DNA of 35,585 nucleotides from positions 1-35,585 of the forward strand of contig JAPKXR010000233.1 of assembly GCA_026394715.1 (NCBI GenBank), written 5' to 3'. The stretch's first letter is position 1. Each line of letters starts with the position of its first letter. Made by a program: the position numbers and the translations under genes. This DNA is from Methanomicrobiales archaeon. Its GTDB lineage: Archaea > Halobacteriota > Methanomicrobia > Methanomicrobiales > Methanospirillaceae. Under the pieces are notes generated by a model that was not told where the DNA came from, made no database searches, and worked only from the letters and a program-made list of their open reading frames with translations. Shown in pieces: positions 1 to 8,550 of this stretch.

Positions 1-1
1 C

Positions 2-598
2 ATGCAGCTTTCGACTGCAGCCGCAGTAGCCTTCCTGATCTATGCACCGTTTGAGTTTATTCCCTCCTTAGGGAACTGGCTGATCTCGGTAGTGGTCGGG
101 CAGGTATTCTACGTGCTGAATGTAATCCATTATGATACCCTGCTGGTCGCCTGGGACATGTTTCAGCGGTATGGGTATCGGATACAGATTATTCTCGCCT
201 GTACGGGGATCCAGGGGATCGCAATTATGCTCGGTGTCGCCTGTGCTGTCCCATCCAGCTGGCGGCAGAAAGTGCTCTCGTTTCTCCTGGTGGTACCGAC
301 CATCTATCTCCTCAATATTGCACGAAATGTGGCGGTAATTATCGCCTATACCGAACAGTGGTTCCCCTACCTGCCTGAAATAGCGGGGAACGGCGAAATT
401 GGGTATGAAAGCTTTTTCTGGGCACATAACGTCATTGCAGAAGGACTTGCCCTGGTACTGCTTATTGGCATCGCATATGGGTTGTTCAGGATCAATCCCG
501 GGCTCGCGGAATTTGCACGTGACCTGACCGACCAGTATTACCGAGGGGTGTACCGGCTGGCAGGCAAGACACCCCCGGTATCCCCGCCGCCAGAATAA
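2..598 (+). CDS. artA: Archaeosortase A-like membrane transpeptidase, 5' truncated
   Basis: This is the C-terminal part of an archaeosortase/exosortase, a multi-pass membrane enzyme that cleaves the C-terminal sorting signal (PGF-CTERM type for ArtA) of surface proteins and joins them to lipid. Visible in the 198 residues are several hydrophobic helices and the family's conserved residues: Cys67 in ACTGIQ, Arg108 in NIARNV and His142 in AHN. The Cys-to-Arg spacing (41 residues) fits archaeosortase. The family is normally nearer 280-300 residues, so the ATG at position 2 is probably internal and the gene begins before the window. A polar Pro-rich tail ends the protein. No target protein with a PGF-CTERM signal lies in this window. 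The family call is firm; the A subtype is inferred. Confidence 0.85.
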   Translation: MQLSTAAAVAFLIYAPFEFIPSLGNWLISVVVGQVFYVLNVIHYDTLLVAWDMFQRYGYRIQIILACTGIQGIAIMLGVACAVPSSWRQKVLSFLLVVPTIYLLNIARNVAVIIAYTEQWFPYLPEIAGNGEIGYESFFWAHNVIAEGLALVLLIGIAYGLFRINPGLAEFARDLTDQYYRGVYRLAGKTPPVSPPPE

Positions 599-1026
599 AT
601 CGGGCTGTGACTTCCAGGGGCAAATTACAATTTTTCAACCGGTTGGAAGACACTGCGTCCGTCACAATAAATGGGCATATTTTTAATTCAGGTGCGCGTA
701 AACGTAAATCTCCTTAAAACCGGTACGGCAACGGTAAAAAAACCTAAACATACGTAACAATTTACAGAAAAGGGTACGGAGTCCGAATTTCAAAAGCTGG
801 TGGACACACCCATTTTCTGGTTTTGCCATGTGCCTGGCAACGGCAGGGTGCAGTTAACCCGGACCATTAAAGGCCCGGACCCTACGAAAACAAGGTGTAA
901 TCGGGGTTGTTTTAAAATAAGGCAGATAATTATCTATTACCCGAAAAGGGAAAGAATAACAGACAGAAGGACTCAAAATCTGGGCACTGGCAGGAAGGGA
1001 GTTAGTAACCTGAATAGCGGAGATGT
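599..1026. other. Gene-free AT-rich spacer between artA and the insertion sequence
   Basis: About 430 bases with no convincing gene. The one open frame (about 800-1054) has low-complexity, basic composition, resembles no family I know, and runs into the IS end. Short repeats of cccggacc near 858 and 876 are the only internal structure seen. It is probably a spacer in a region that tolerates insertions. Confidence 0.5.
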
Positions 1027-1036
1027 GGTACACTAC
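1027..1036. repeat. Left terminal inverted repeat of the IS
   Basis: ggtacactac; it is the reverse complement of 2832-2841 and overlaps the transposase stop codon (1033-1035 on the minus strand). Confidence 0.6.
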
Positions 1037-2724
1037 ACCGCCGCAATCCTGTGAACTGCGAAAAGATTTTTCATACCAAGAGCCACAAGTTGATCCTTGA
1101 CATCATTCGTCACGTTGACATAGAAAATCTCTACCTCTTTTCCCAGATTAGCCTCTAATTTCTCAACCCGAGATAACTTTTTTAAAAATTTTGATTCAGA
1201 TAACGTGACATCCTTTGATTCTGATGAATTAATCTTCCAACGAAGAGCTGACAGGAGCCTGTAAGCAAGAGTGGCGATAAAAATAATCGCCCGAACTCTG
1301 GACTCCAACCGATGTCTAATCGGTTTAAGTTCCTCATCTGTCTTAATTGTCCGAAATACCTTTTCGATAAAGTCTTTTTCCATATACATCCTGACTATCT
1401 CCTGGGCTGTGAGCGATTCTTCGGTTGAATAGATGAGAAATTTGCCATCCATCGATTTCGCTTCAGCAACCCTTTTTTCAATAATTGACCAGGAAAAATC
1501 TACGATCGCTTCATTATCAGGATATTCTGTAAGAAAAAAACTGCTCCATCCGCTGAGGGTGCCTTTGATAGCACTTTTCAGATCTTTTTGTGAACTGAAT
1601 CCTCCTTTTTCTTTCAAACGGGTTAATTCATTTGAAATCTCAAAAATAGCCCTGTTTCTTCTAACAAGACTTTTTGTGGCATTTTTTACATTCCGGTACA
1701 CCGCAGCCTCGCAAATCCGGCCAAATAATGGAGCACGGATTTTACATGCATATAACTCCCCTACATTTTTGCATGGAACTATGAATTCGGTCGTCTCTGG
1801 TATTTCCGTAGCCATAACCATTTCTTTTGCATTTTGAGAAATTTTAGGCACTCCGCAAATTACCTTCCAATGCATCCCTTCAAGTGCGTTTACGGTTTTT
1901 TCCGATGTGTTTCCCCTATCCCATATCATCGTACCATCGTGAATTGAAAAATCGGATAATCGAGGTACCAGGTGCTGCATTGTTGTCATCGATGCATGGT
2001 TTCCCGGGTGGACCATATGTGCCAGGGGGTAGTGGTCATATTTTGAAACCAAAAGAGAGAGATTGAATTGTTGATGTCTCCATTTTTCAGCATTATAGCC
2101 TTTTTCTGCTAAAGGACAGGTTTTACTATAAGTCATCATTGAGGTCATATCATAGGCGAGTAATTCTTTCTCACCTTTTGGTAGTGGATTTTTATTACGC
2201 CAGATTGCATAGAGCTCCTCTTCAATAGCTTTCGTATTGTCCTTAATTTTCCCTGTTGCCGGGTCTTCCGAACATACACAGTCCAGGGCCGCATAAAATG
2301 CATCCTTATTGGAACCGTTTAAGGATAATCCGGAAATTTCAGGGAGGATTGTTCCATCGATCCAATCTTCAAGTTGGGTTGCACTTTCCGGTTCCAGGGC
2401 ACGGTTAATTGCCCATAGTGTGAGGAGTTTTCCCGGGCTATTTGCTTTTTTCCTCCCCTTTTTCCCGCAAACCCTATCAATTGTCTCTGCTAAACGCATT
2501 TCCTGAGCAATTTCCCAGAGGACTGAGACATCTCCGGCTCGGGCTGAGCGGTCTGGAGTTTTCCAGTCGATAAGACTCTTTTTTGGAAGAGGTATTTTTT
2601 CATGCTCGCTCTCTACCCCAAGATATCTGACAAACTCACTTTTCACCTTCTTCCCCACTCTGACACTCCGGTATTCACTGAGGTGGATTTTATTGCCTTT
2701 TTTCATACGCCGAATCCAGGTCAT
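1033..2724 (-). CDS. IS1634-like DDE transposase
   Basis: This 563-residue protein catalyses cut-and-paste movement of the surrounding element. It has the IS4-superfamily layout: an N-terminal region with the opening typical of IS1634 relatives (HLSEYRSVRVGKKV), a first catalytic Asp192 in LLAYDMTS, a second Asp269 in IWDRGN, a long beta-strand-rich insertion, and a C-terminal block around Glu454 in the form YMEKDFIEKVFRTIK, corresponding to the YREK signature. The start ATG (2722-2724) lies just upstream of the WIRRMKKGNK segment. No frameshift or stop is seen, so the element may be active. The AT-leaning codon use differs from its neighbours. The family assignment rests on motif pattern only. 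Confidence 0.85.
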   Translation of the reverse strand: MTWIRRMKKGNKIHLSEYRSVRVGKKVKSEFVRYLGVESEHEKIPLPKKSLIDWKTPDRSARAGDVSVLWEIAQEMRLAETIDRVCGKKGRKKANSPGKLLTLWAINRALEPESATQLEDWIDGTILPEISGLSLNGSNKDAFYAALDCVCSEDPATGKIKDNTKAIEEELYAIWRNKNPLPKGEKELLAYDMTSMMTYSKTCPLAEKGYNAEKWRHQQFNLSLLVSKYDHYPLAHMVHPGNHASMTTMQHLVPRLSDFSIHDGTMIWDRGNTSEKTVNALEGMHWKVICGVPKISQNAKEMVMATEIPETTEFIVPCKNVGELYACKIRAPLFGRICEAAVYRNVKNATKSLVRRNRAIFEISNELTRLKEKGGFSSQKDLKSAIKGTLSGWSSFFLTEYPDNEAIVDFSWSIIEKRVAEAKSMDGKFLIYSTEESLTAQEIVRMYMEKDFIEKVFRTIKTDEELKPIRHRLESRVRAIIFIATLAYRLLSALRWKINSSESKDVTLSESKFLKKLSRVEKLEANLGKEVEIFYVNVTNDVKDQLVALGMKNLFAVHRIAAV

Positions 2725-2831
2725 AGTAGTGTACTATTAACGCTACTACTTGATAAGGATTGTGGTTCAATATGGAGTCAATTCATAATACAAAGAATGA
2801 AATGGTTATATCGCGCGATGCAGAAACTCTA

Positions 2832-2841
2832 GTAGTGTACC
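2832..2841. repeat. Right terminal inverted repeat of the IS
   Basis: gtagtgtacc; it is the reverse complement of 1027-1036. Nine of the ten bases (gtagtgtac) recur as a direct copy at 2726-2734. The roughly 95 bases between the two copies hold an AT-rich stretch suited to the transposase promoter (gatataac on the minus strand near 2808-2815). Confidence 0.5.
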
Positions 2842-3208
2842 CAAACTCCTTTGTTCAGGTTAGTAAATGGTAGTGCAATAAGGATAACCCGCTTATTTTT
2901 GGAATAATTGGGTCTGAAAATGGCCGAATATCCCACCTGGGATGACCCGGATTGAACTGGTATTTCCTTCAGGCTTCAGGCTTAAAAAAATTTGATTTTC
3001 CATTCCGGACCCCAAATATAAATATCGAATAACTAATTGCAACTTGACCTGATACATGAAAATACACGCAAAGATTGCATCATTTCCTGATGCAACCCAA
3101 CTTTTCCATTTGGATTTTTTGCTTAAAATTGGATAAGAATTTGACTCTTTTTGGGGCTCTGTAAGTGTGCCAAAAAAACCTTAATACGAAGATTATTTAG
3201 AATTGTCC

Positions 3209-3235
3209 CTCTCTCTAACGAGATAGAGAGTTTTT
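3209..3235 (+). terminator. Hairpin plus T-run
   Basis: The bases ctctctct and agatagagag around the loop aacg can form an imperfect stem, followed directly by ttttt. It has the shape of an intrinsic terminator, but no gene is seen upstream on this strand, so it may be chance or a relic. Confidence 0.25.
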
Positions 3236-3277
3236 ACTCCAAGCATATTTCCACGAAATTCATCAAAAAATCTCTAT

Positions 3278-3424
3278 CGAATTTGACAGTCATCGTGAAT
3301 TCGTGGGAACGCAAGGTCAAAAGTATGTCTAACCAACTTCGATGCCATTAACTCAATAATTATAAGGTGAAATTGGGGTATTTCATCCGGGAATACGTGA
3401 TGATTTACTGAACTGTCAAATTCG
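3278..3424. repeat. 12-base inverted repeat pair around a 123-base centre
   Basis: cgaatttgacag at 3278-3289 is the exact reverse complement of ctgtcaaattcg at 3413-3424, and similarity continues imperfectly inward (catcgtgaattc against catcacgtattc). It could be a miniature transposable element or a relic of IS ends. No transposase is present between the arms. Confidence 0.35.
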
Positions 3425-3857
3425 TTTTCCTGACAAAAAATTGGTGCCGATAGGTAGCATCTTTAGAATGTTATGGATCAGACTGGCAAACTTGGGATGC
3501 AAAAATCCAATACGATTTTTTTTGTGGGTGTGTGGGGTCTGTACAGTACTGATTCAATATTGAAATGATACCCCGAATGACAGTCTGGCGGGATTATTGT
3601 GTTGAAGCGTGACGTGCCGTTTGAGGGGACCATTTGTTTATTCTCCTAGTGAATGTTTAGACCAAAACCAATCATAAAAGAATCCGAACCGGCATTTTCG
3701 CATGTTTCTGGTGTGAAAGCGTAAGCGTTCATGCCCGTTCCAATGTGTTACCGATACCCGGGCTATACTACGAAGGTGGGACCGCCCTTTTCCGTTTCCG
3801 CCCTATATATTCCACAAATAAAAAAAGTAACGGGGCGGTACCAATGCGTTCGTAATT

Positions 3858-4490
3858 TCAGGAATAGGTCTTGTGCAGGTAGAATATCCTCTGCATGGCC
3901 GAAAGGTTGGCACACACGGCAATGATAATCACTGACAGCCAGATGAACCCGGTGATTCCCCCGAGAAGAATTACCAGCAGCGTTTCAGGTCTCCCGAAAA
4001 ATCCCACGCCTTCAAGCGGGTCTTCAATCTTTCCGTCAATACGCTCTTTGAAACCAATTTCGGCATAAGTGACTGGTTTAATGAACGTATTCATCAGTGA
4101 ACCGATGATGGCAAGCGCGACAACTCCAAAGTCCACGGCTGGATTGATGGGAATAAAACGGTTGATGATTGCAATCCCGGAGAGGCCTATACCGAGAAGT
4201 ACAAGTGCGTCGACATATTTATCGACTATCCAGTCAAATACCGCCCCGAATTTAGTCTGGCGGCCGATTTTCCTTGCAACGCTGCCGTCCACGAGGTCGA
4301 GAAGCGCCGAAATAAAAAGGAACATGCTGCCAAGAAAGAAATGGCGGTCAATAAAACATAGTGCACAGGCAATGCCAAACAAGAGGGACAGGAGTGAGAT
4401 CTGGTTGGGGGTGATTCCTGTTTTTACAAATATATCTGCGACCGGCTCCAGGTACCTGACAAATCTTGGCCTGAGCGCGGTAATGTTCAT
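3858..4490 (-). CDS. CDP-alcohol phosphatidyltransferase family protein (archaetidylinositol-phosphate synthase-like)
   Basis: This membrane enzyme joins a CDP-activated lipid to an alcohol head group during archaeal ether-lipid synthesis. The complete family signature is present: Asp65, Asp68-Gly69, Ala72-Arg73, Gly82, Asp86 and Asp90, with exact D-x2-D-G-x2-A-R-x8-G-x3-D-x3-D spacing. About six hydrophobic helices span the 210 residues. I chose the ATG at 4488-4490 (MNITALRPRF), because the 51 residues upstream in frame to 4643 are basic and unlike the family, and a TATA-like caatattaata lies 27 bases before this ATG. Archaetidylinositol-phosphate synthase is the best guess from size and the TPNQ motif; archaetidylglycerol- or archaetidylserine-type synthase are the alternatives. 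It is transcribed divergently from arfC. Confidence 0.85.
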   Translation of the reverse strand: MNITALRPRFVRYLEPVADIFVKTGITPNQISLLSLLFGIACALCFIDRHFFLGSMFLFISALLDLVDGSVARKIGRQTKFGAVFDWIVDKYVDALVLLGIGLSGIAIINRFIPINPAVDFGVVALAIIGSLMNTFIKPVTYAEIGFKERIDGKIEDPLEGVGFFGRPETLLVILLGGITGFIWLSVIIIAVCANLSAMQRIFYLHKTYS

Positions 4491-4511
4491 GTCATAATAC
4501 AAATGGAATCT

Positions 4512-4522
4512 CAATATTAATA
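4512..4522 (-). promoter_or_regulatory. TATA box for the lipid head-group transferase
   Basis: caatattaata, read on the minus strand as tattaatattg, is centred about 27 bases before the ATG at 4490. This fits a leaderless archaeal transcript and supports that start. Confidence 0.5.
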
Positions 4523-4724
4523 CTTGTTCTTTTACCTTCGTTCCGACGAAAAAAAGGTGATTCCTGCTTATTTTCGGGAGACTACTGTCTATTGCCTTCC
4601 CATTTTTCCCCCGGGGTTTATTGATAACTCTAAACCAAACCATTCATAATGACCATGGGTTAAGCGGGAGTTAGCCAACTTCTATTATCTTGCAGGTCGA
4701 TAACTGGGACAAGAAGGACCGGGT

Positions 4725-5417
4725 ATGGCAGATTCGAGAGAACGACCTCATGTACTAATGATGTCCGAGATCACCGCAGATGGAAAGCTGACGCTCAAGA
4801 AAGGGACTTCAAGCAAAATCCTGATGAAATATATGTCCCACGAGACTGAGCTCCTCCTCCACCGGACACGTGCTGAATGCGATGCAATTATGGTCGGCTC
4901 AACAACGATCAGGATCGATAATTCGTTCCTTACGGTACGTTATGTCACCGGGAAAAGCCCACTGCGTGTCATCCCGTGTAGTAATGCGGATATCCCCCTG
5001 GCCTCAAATGTGCTTGGACCGGGAGCGCCGACGGTTATCGGTGTGTCCGCGAATGCACCGGAAGAACGAGTCCGGGCAATCAGGGAAAAAGGGGCCCACG
5101 TGGTTCTGGCAGGTGAAGACCGGGTGGACCTGCCCCTCCTTATGCACCTGCTCTGGAAGGACTTTGGTGTCCGCCGCCTGATGTTAGAAGGTGGACCGAC
5201 CCTGAACTGGCATATGCTCCATCATCACCTCGTCGACGAGATACGGCTGATTCACCTTCCGTTCATTGTTGGTGGAGTGGATACCCCGTCACTGGTCGGG
5301 GGTATGCATATTGAGACAGAGGAAGAAATGATCCGGATCGGGCTGAAAAATTTCTATCTCTGTGGGACGAACCTTGTGACCGAGTACGATGTTGAGTACC
5401 GGGCACCTACAGGATAA
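4725..5417 (+). CDS. arfC: 2,5-diamino-6-(ribosylamino)-pyrimidinone 5'-phosphate reductase
   Basis: This is the archaeal RibD C-terminal-domain reductase. It uses NADPH to reduce the ribosyl side chain of the GTP-derived pyrimidine to ribityl, the second or third step towards riboflavin, FAD and the deazaflavin of F420. The 230 residues carry the family features: an N-terminal MSEITADGKL segment, RAECDAIMVGSTTIRIDNSFLT-like central block (around residues 48-68), and the nucleotide-binding LEGGPTLNWHML near 158-169. Length matches the stand-alone archaeal enzyme, which lacks the deaminase domain of bacterial RibD. It is convergent with truD, leaving 22 bases between the stop codons. Confidence 0.9.
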   Translation: MADSRERPHVLMMSEITADGKLTLKKGTSSKILMKYMSHETELLLHRTRAECDAIMVGSTTIRIDNSFLTVRYVTGKSPLRVIPCSNADIPLASNVLGPGAPTVIGVSANAPEERVRAIREKGAHVVLAGEDRVDLPLLMHLLWKDFGVRRLMLEGGPTLNWHMLHHHLVDEIRLIHLPFIVGGVDTPSLVGGMHIETEEEMIRIGLKNFYLCGTNLVTEYDVEYRAPTG

Positions 5418-5439
5418 TTTTCCGGAGAGTATTCCCGCA

Positions 5440-6705
5440 TTATATCATTTTGAGCGGGTCTGTTTTCATATATTCCCGGCAGACCGTGGTCGCATAATGA
5501 CCGGGAGGTAGAGTAAATTTCAATTGTACGGCGTCTCCTTCCAGCAGGGCCTCAACGGGTGTTATGAGACTGATCGGGCGGAGAGCCCCGTTGAACCGTG
5601 AATGAACAAATTGCTGTGCCTTTCCGAAATGGTCAGGGCCGATACCCTGTTCCTCCATGAGCTGTTCAATCGCACTGCCGGAATGTCCTGCTGTGGCCGC
5701 GAGGGAACCCGGCATAAAAATTGCAATGATACAGCGCCCCCGTTTGATATGCTGGGCGGCAATCTCCTGGTTCTGCACCGTTACGCGGTCTTCCCTGCCG
5801 TTTTCAAAGATCAACAGGTCGCCTGGGACTGGTTCATCAATGGCCGTACCCTGGTCGAACCGTATTGACAGGGCACTGTTAAATAACCAGGACTGGTATG
5901 CGGATACGAACATCGAGAGCAGCTTTGGTGGCAGGACTTTCAAGGCACCCTTGTAATCACCGGGGTGGCTAACGAGGTGATGGAGCATCGACCGCTCGTA
6001 GGACATCGAGACCGGGAGGCGGTGGAGTGCCAGAAGGGCGTCCCTCGTCTCGAAAAATATTGTCCTGGTTGCACGGTTCTCCTCTGGTTCCGATGGAAAT
6101 GACTGGCCTATATAGGTCATTGCGGCGCATTCATAGTCCTCTCGAAGGATCAGTTCACCGACACGGTGGGTGAGGGGGCGGATAACGCCAAACCGCTGGA
6201 CCCCGTAATAATTGGGAAGCCCGTAAGACGCAGTCCCGGTAACTGACTGTATCTGTCCTTTTATATCTTCACCAGATAATTCCCTGATGATAATATCGAA
6301 GCGGTTCCCTTTCAGGCTGCCGAGAGAGAGGGGAAACTGGGAACGGCCAAGCACTTCGAGCGCGATATCTTTCAGCCAGACACCAGCGATCTGTTCGGGT
6401 GTTATTTCGTAGAGTGATATCAACTGGCTCGTTACTGCATGCCGGTCTTTCGTGCCACCCCACCCGATACGGCGGTGACTAATCCCCAGTCGTTTTGCCA
6501 GTTCCTTGACCGCATGCTGGAGTTCCCAGTCTTTCTTGGTTAGTTTGCAGATAAGGTACGGCCCTGAATCACCAACGGCTACCGGGATCTCCTCGACTAA
6601 AAAATCTTCTGCCGTGGAACGGAGTTTCCCCCCGATACCCGGTGTATCACTTGCATAATAGCGCATCCCGAGCTCCTGCTCGAGTGGGAACGGGCTCTGT
6701 TTCAT
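5440..6705 (-). CDS. truD: tRNA pseudouridine(13) synthase TruD
   Basis: TruD converts U13 of tRNA (and other RNA sites in archaea) to pseudouridine. The 421-residue protein shows the TruD motif GGTKDRHAVTSQ, with the catalytic Asp at about residue 87, the NYYGVQRFG block near 165-173, and a C-terminal LPPGHYATTVCREYMK segment typical of the archaeal and eukaryal branch. The start ATG overlaps the end of pth2 by four bases (6702-6705), so the two are translationally coupled in the order pth2-truD. Both act on tRNA, which makes this a coherent translation operon. Confidence 0.95.
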   Translation of the reverse strand: MKQSPFPLEQELGMRYYASDTPGIGGKLRSTAEDFLVEEIPVAVGDSGPYLICKLTKKDWELQHAVKELAKRLGISHRRIGWGGTKDRHAVTSQLISLYEITPEQIAGVWLKDIALEVLGRSQFPLSLGSLKGNRFDIIIRELSGEDIKGQIQSVTGTASYGLPNYYGVQRFGVIRPLTHRVGELILREDYECAAMTYIGQSFPSEPEENRATRTIFFETRDALLALHRLPVSMSYERSMLHHLVSHPGDYKGALKVLPPKLLSMFVSAYQSWLFNSALSIRFDQGTAIDEPVPGDLLIFENGREDRVTVQNQEIAAQHIKRGRCIIAIFMPGSLAATAGHSGSAIEQLMEEQGIGPDHFGKAQQFVHSRFNGALRPISLITPVEALLEGDAVQLKFTLPPGHYATTVCREYMKTDPLKMI

Positions 6706-7064
6706 AGAAGGGAAAGGTCTCCGGTCAGTTTGTCGAGGGCTTCGGTCTTCGCAGGTCCAAGTCCGAGGGCGGTAAGGGTACCGGGTGCAATCTCGGTAAG
6801 CCCGGCGTCCTGGACGAGTGCCGCGGCAATACCCGCATTTTCGGCCAGTACTTTCAATTCAAAGAGGCTACGTTCCCCTGCAACTTTCAGGACAACTTTT
6901 TTCTGGCCTTCAGAAAACCAGCCTTTCCTTGCAGTACTATCCGCACGCTCATAAGCCAGTAGTACGGCATGACCGACCTGTGCGCACATTTTACCGCAGC
7001 TCATTTTGAGATCTGACCTGATCACCAGGCACTGTTTCCACTTGAATTCCGGTCCCTCTGCCAT
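6702..7064 (-). CDS. pth2: Archaeal-type peptidyl-tRNA hydrolase Pth2
   Basis: Pth2 releases peptides from prematurely dissociated peptidyl-tRNA. The 120-residue protein has the short Pth2 fold signature: VIRSDLKMSCGKMCAQVGHA near residues 14-33, with the conserved Lys, Gly-Lys, Ala-Gln and His-Ala positions, then QDAGLTEIAPGTLTALGLGP near 85-104. Length equals the family norm (115-120). It is the first gene of a two-gene unit with truD. The divergent flavoprotein gene starts about 110 bases away on the other strand. Confidence 0.95.
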   Translation of the reverse strand: MAEGPEFKWKQCLVIRSDLKMSCGKMCAQVGHAVLLAYERADSTARKGWFSEGQKKVVLKVAGERSLFELKVLAENAGIAAALVQDAGLTEIAPGTLTALGLGPAKTEALDKLTGDLSLL

Positions 7065-7171
7065 TATCAGTACATGGGGCTGTTAACAGAAATATCTGCG
7101 TGACACCTGCCAGATAACCCTGTGTAATCGTCCACAGCTTGATACGATTCCCGCACCCTTGGTATAATTGG

Positions 7172-8356
7172 ATGAACAACCGTGGGTCTGGACGACCGCC
7201 TGAATACGATGTTGTGGTCGTCGGGGCCGGCCCCGTTGGAAGTGCAGCCGCTTTCGCTTGCGTGGAATACGGGCTTTCTACGCTCTGTATAGAGGAACAT
7301 GGGACAATCGGGTACCCTGTGCAGTGTGCAGGGCTCCTTTCACAGAATGCCTTTCGTGAATGCGGGGTTTCCGGGAAATCCGTGTTAAACGAGGTATCAG
7401 GTGCAGAAGTAGTCACTGGTTCTGGTAACCGTCTCTTAATCGATGCGGGTGTGACGAAGGCGTTCGTGGTTGACCGTGGCATTCTCGACCGCGAGATGGC
7501 AGAACGTGCGGCGATGGCAGGTGCTGAGTTTCGGTTAAAGACCGCGGTATACCGCATGGAGGGGGGCCGGCTCTTCACCCGCGGGATTGATGGGCACGGG
7601 GAGGTTTCCTACAAGGTACTGATCGCGGCTGACGGCCCGAGGAGTACGATTGCGCGGTTACGTGGAATGAAACGTGCCGGGTTCTACCTTGGTGGGGTCC
7701 AGGCCGAGGTCCGGTGTGAAAGTGACCCCCGTTTTGTCGGGGTGTATCCCGACGCCTCGCCGGAATTTTTCGCGTGGCGAATTCCAATCGACCGGGGGCG
7801 GGCAAGGATTGGGCTGGCCGGGATGACCCGTGTGAAGGAGAGGTTCTCTTCATTTTCACAACAGTTCGGTGGTGCCTGCCTGGACTTTGTACTTGGCACG
7901 ATACCTATTGGTGTTATGCCGGTTACCTATGGTGACCGGGTCATGTATGCCGGTGATGCAGGTGGATTTGCCAAACCCACTTCCGGCGGGGGTGTATATA
8001 CCGGGATCAGGACTGCCCGCCACGCGGCTGCAACGGCGGACTCTTGCATCGAAAACCGGGCGTTTGATGATACCACCCTCTCCCGGTACGAACAACTGTG
8101 GAAACAGGACATAGGTACAGATCTCGAACGGGGACTGATGATGTTCCGGATGAGGCAGACGCTTGGCCCGGTGGAGACAGACCGCCTCGTTCGTGCCCTG
8201 TCGGACCCGGATATCCTCGGGGTAATCAGGCAGTACGGGGACATGGACAGGCCGGCAAGAGTGGTGAAAGAACTGTTGAAGAAGCCTGCACTATACCGGC
8301 AGTCAGGGATGCTCCTCCGATGTGGGATAAGGATGCTTACTGGTTATAACGGATAA
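7172..8356 (+). CDS. Geranylgeranyl reductase family FAD-dependent oxidoreductase
   Basis: A 394-residue flavoprotein of the family that saturates isoprenoid chains of archaeal lipids or quinones. It has the N-terminal FAD-binding dinucleotide fold VVVVGAGPVGSAAA, the substrate-site motif YPVQCAGLLS (Cys-containing PxxCxG form), the second flavin motif VMYAGDAGGFAKPTSGGGVYTG (around residues 266-287 of the long frame), and a helical C-terminus. I start at the ATG 7172 (MNNRGSGRPPEYDV), because the frame upstream (7139) adds eleven residues with no family resemblance. Methanogens often hold several paralogues, so the substrate (archaeol precursors or another isoprenoid) cannot be told from sequence. 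Confidence 0.85.
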   Translation: MNNRGSGRPPEYDVVVVGAGPVGSAAAFACVEYGLSTLCIEEHGTIGYPVQCAGLLSQNAFRECGVSGKSVLNEVSGAEVVTGSGNRLLIDAGVTKAFVVDRGILDREMAERAAMAGAEFRLKTAVYRMEGGRLFTRGIDGHGEVSYKVLIAADGPRSTIARLRGMKRAGFYLGGVQAEVRCESDPRFVGVYPDASPEFFAWRIPIDRGRARIGLAGMTRVKERFSSFSQQFGGACLDFVLGTIPIGVMPVTYGDRVMYAGDAGGFAKPTSGGGVYTGIRTARHAAATADSCIENRAFDDTTLSRYEQLWKQDIGTDLERGLMMFRMRQTLGPVETDRLVRALSDPDILGVIRQYGDMDRPARVVKELLKKPALYRQSGMLLRCGIRMLTGYNG

Positions 8357-8537
8357 TTGTGATATTCATCACCCGTTCACCGCTTTTCGTTGTAACCTCT
8401 CGTTGCTAAAACCCTTGGTCCGGACCCGGGATAAAAAAGGGAATTCGCAAGAAATGAATACGTTCCGGATACCGTTGAACAACGAAATGCTATTTGTAGA
8501 TCGAAAGTAACAAGGTGTACGAGTCCAGATCACTGGT

Positions 8538-8550
8538 AAGAGGAATTAAA
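8538..8550 (+). promoter_or_regulatory. Ribosome binding site deciding the nikR start
   Basis: aagagga at 8538-8544 lies seven bases before an in-frame TTG at 8551. The competing starts (GTG 8515 and ATG 8572) have no comparable Shine-Dalgarno sequence. Confidence 0.5.

Larger units (their letters stand above)
1027..2841 (-). mobile_element. IS1634-like (IS4 superfamily) insertion sequence
   Basis: A single transposase gene is bracketed by a perfect 10-base inverted repeat, ggtacactac at 1027-1036 and its reverse complement gtagtgtacc at 2832-2841. This gives an element of about 1.8 kb, usual for the family. The transposase stop codon lies inside the left repeat. The core gtagtgtac also occurs at 2726-2734, directly before the transposase start, so the true right end could be there instead. 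No flanking target duplication is obvious. The element is visibly more AT-rich than the neighbouring genes, which fits recent acquisition. It sits between genes and interrupts none that I can recognise. Confidence 0.75.
2842..3857. other. About 1 kb gene-free AT-rich region
   Basis: No open frame here resembles a protein family, and the ones present (for example 3151-3351 and 3731-3925) are short with unconvincing composition. Features seen are a 12-base perfect inverted repeat (3278-3289 and 3413-3424) with imperfect inward extension, and a hairpin followed by five T at about 3209-3235. It looks like decayed accessory DNA between the IS and the lipid gene. Confidence 0.5.

Noticed and set aside
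800-1054. 84-residue open frame before the IS
   Set aside because: Composition is not protein-like, it crosses the IS end and there is no family resemblance.
1000-2870. Target duplication gttagtaa on both sides of the IS
   Set aside because: The 8-base match (near 1000 and 2860) is not at the repeat ends and is likely chance.
3151-3351. 66-residue open frame in the AT-rich gap
   Set aside because: It crosses the hairpin and one arm of the inverted repeat and has no recognisable protein features.
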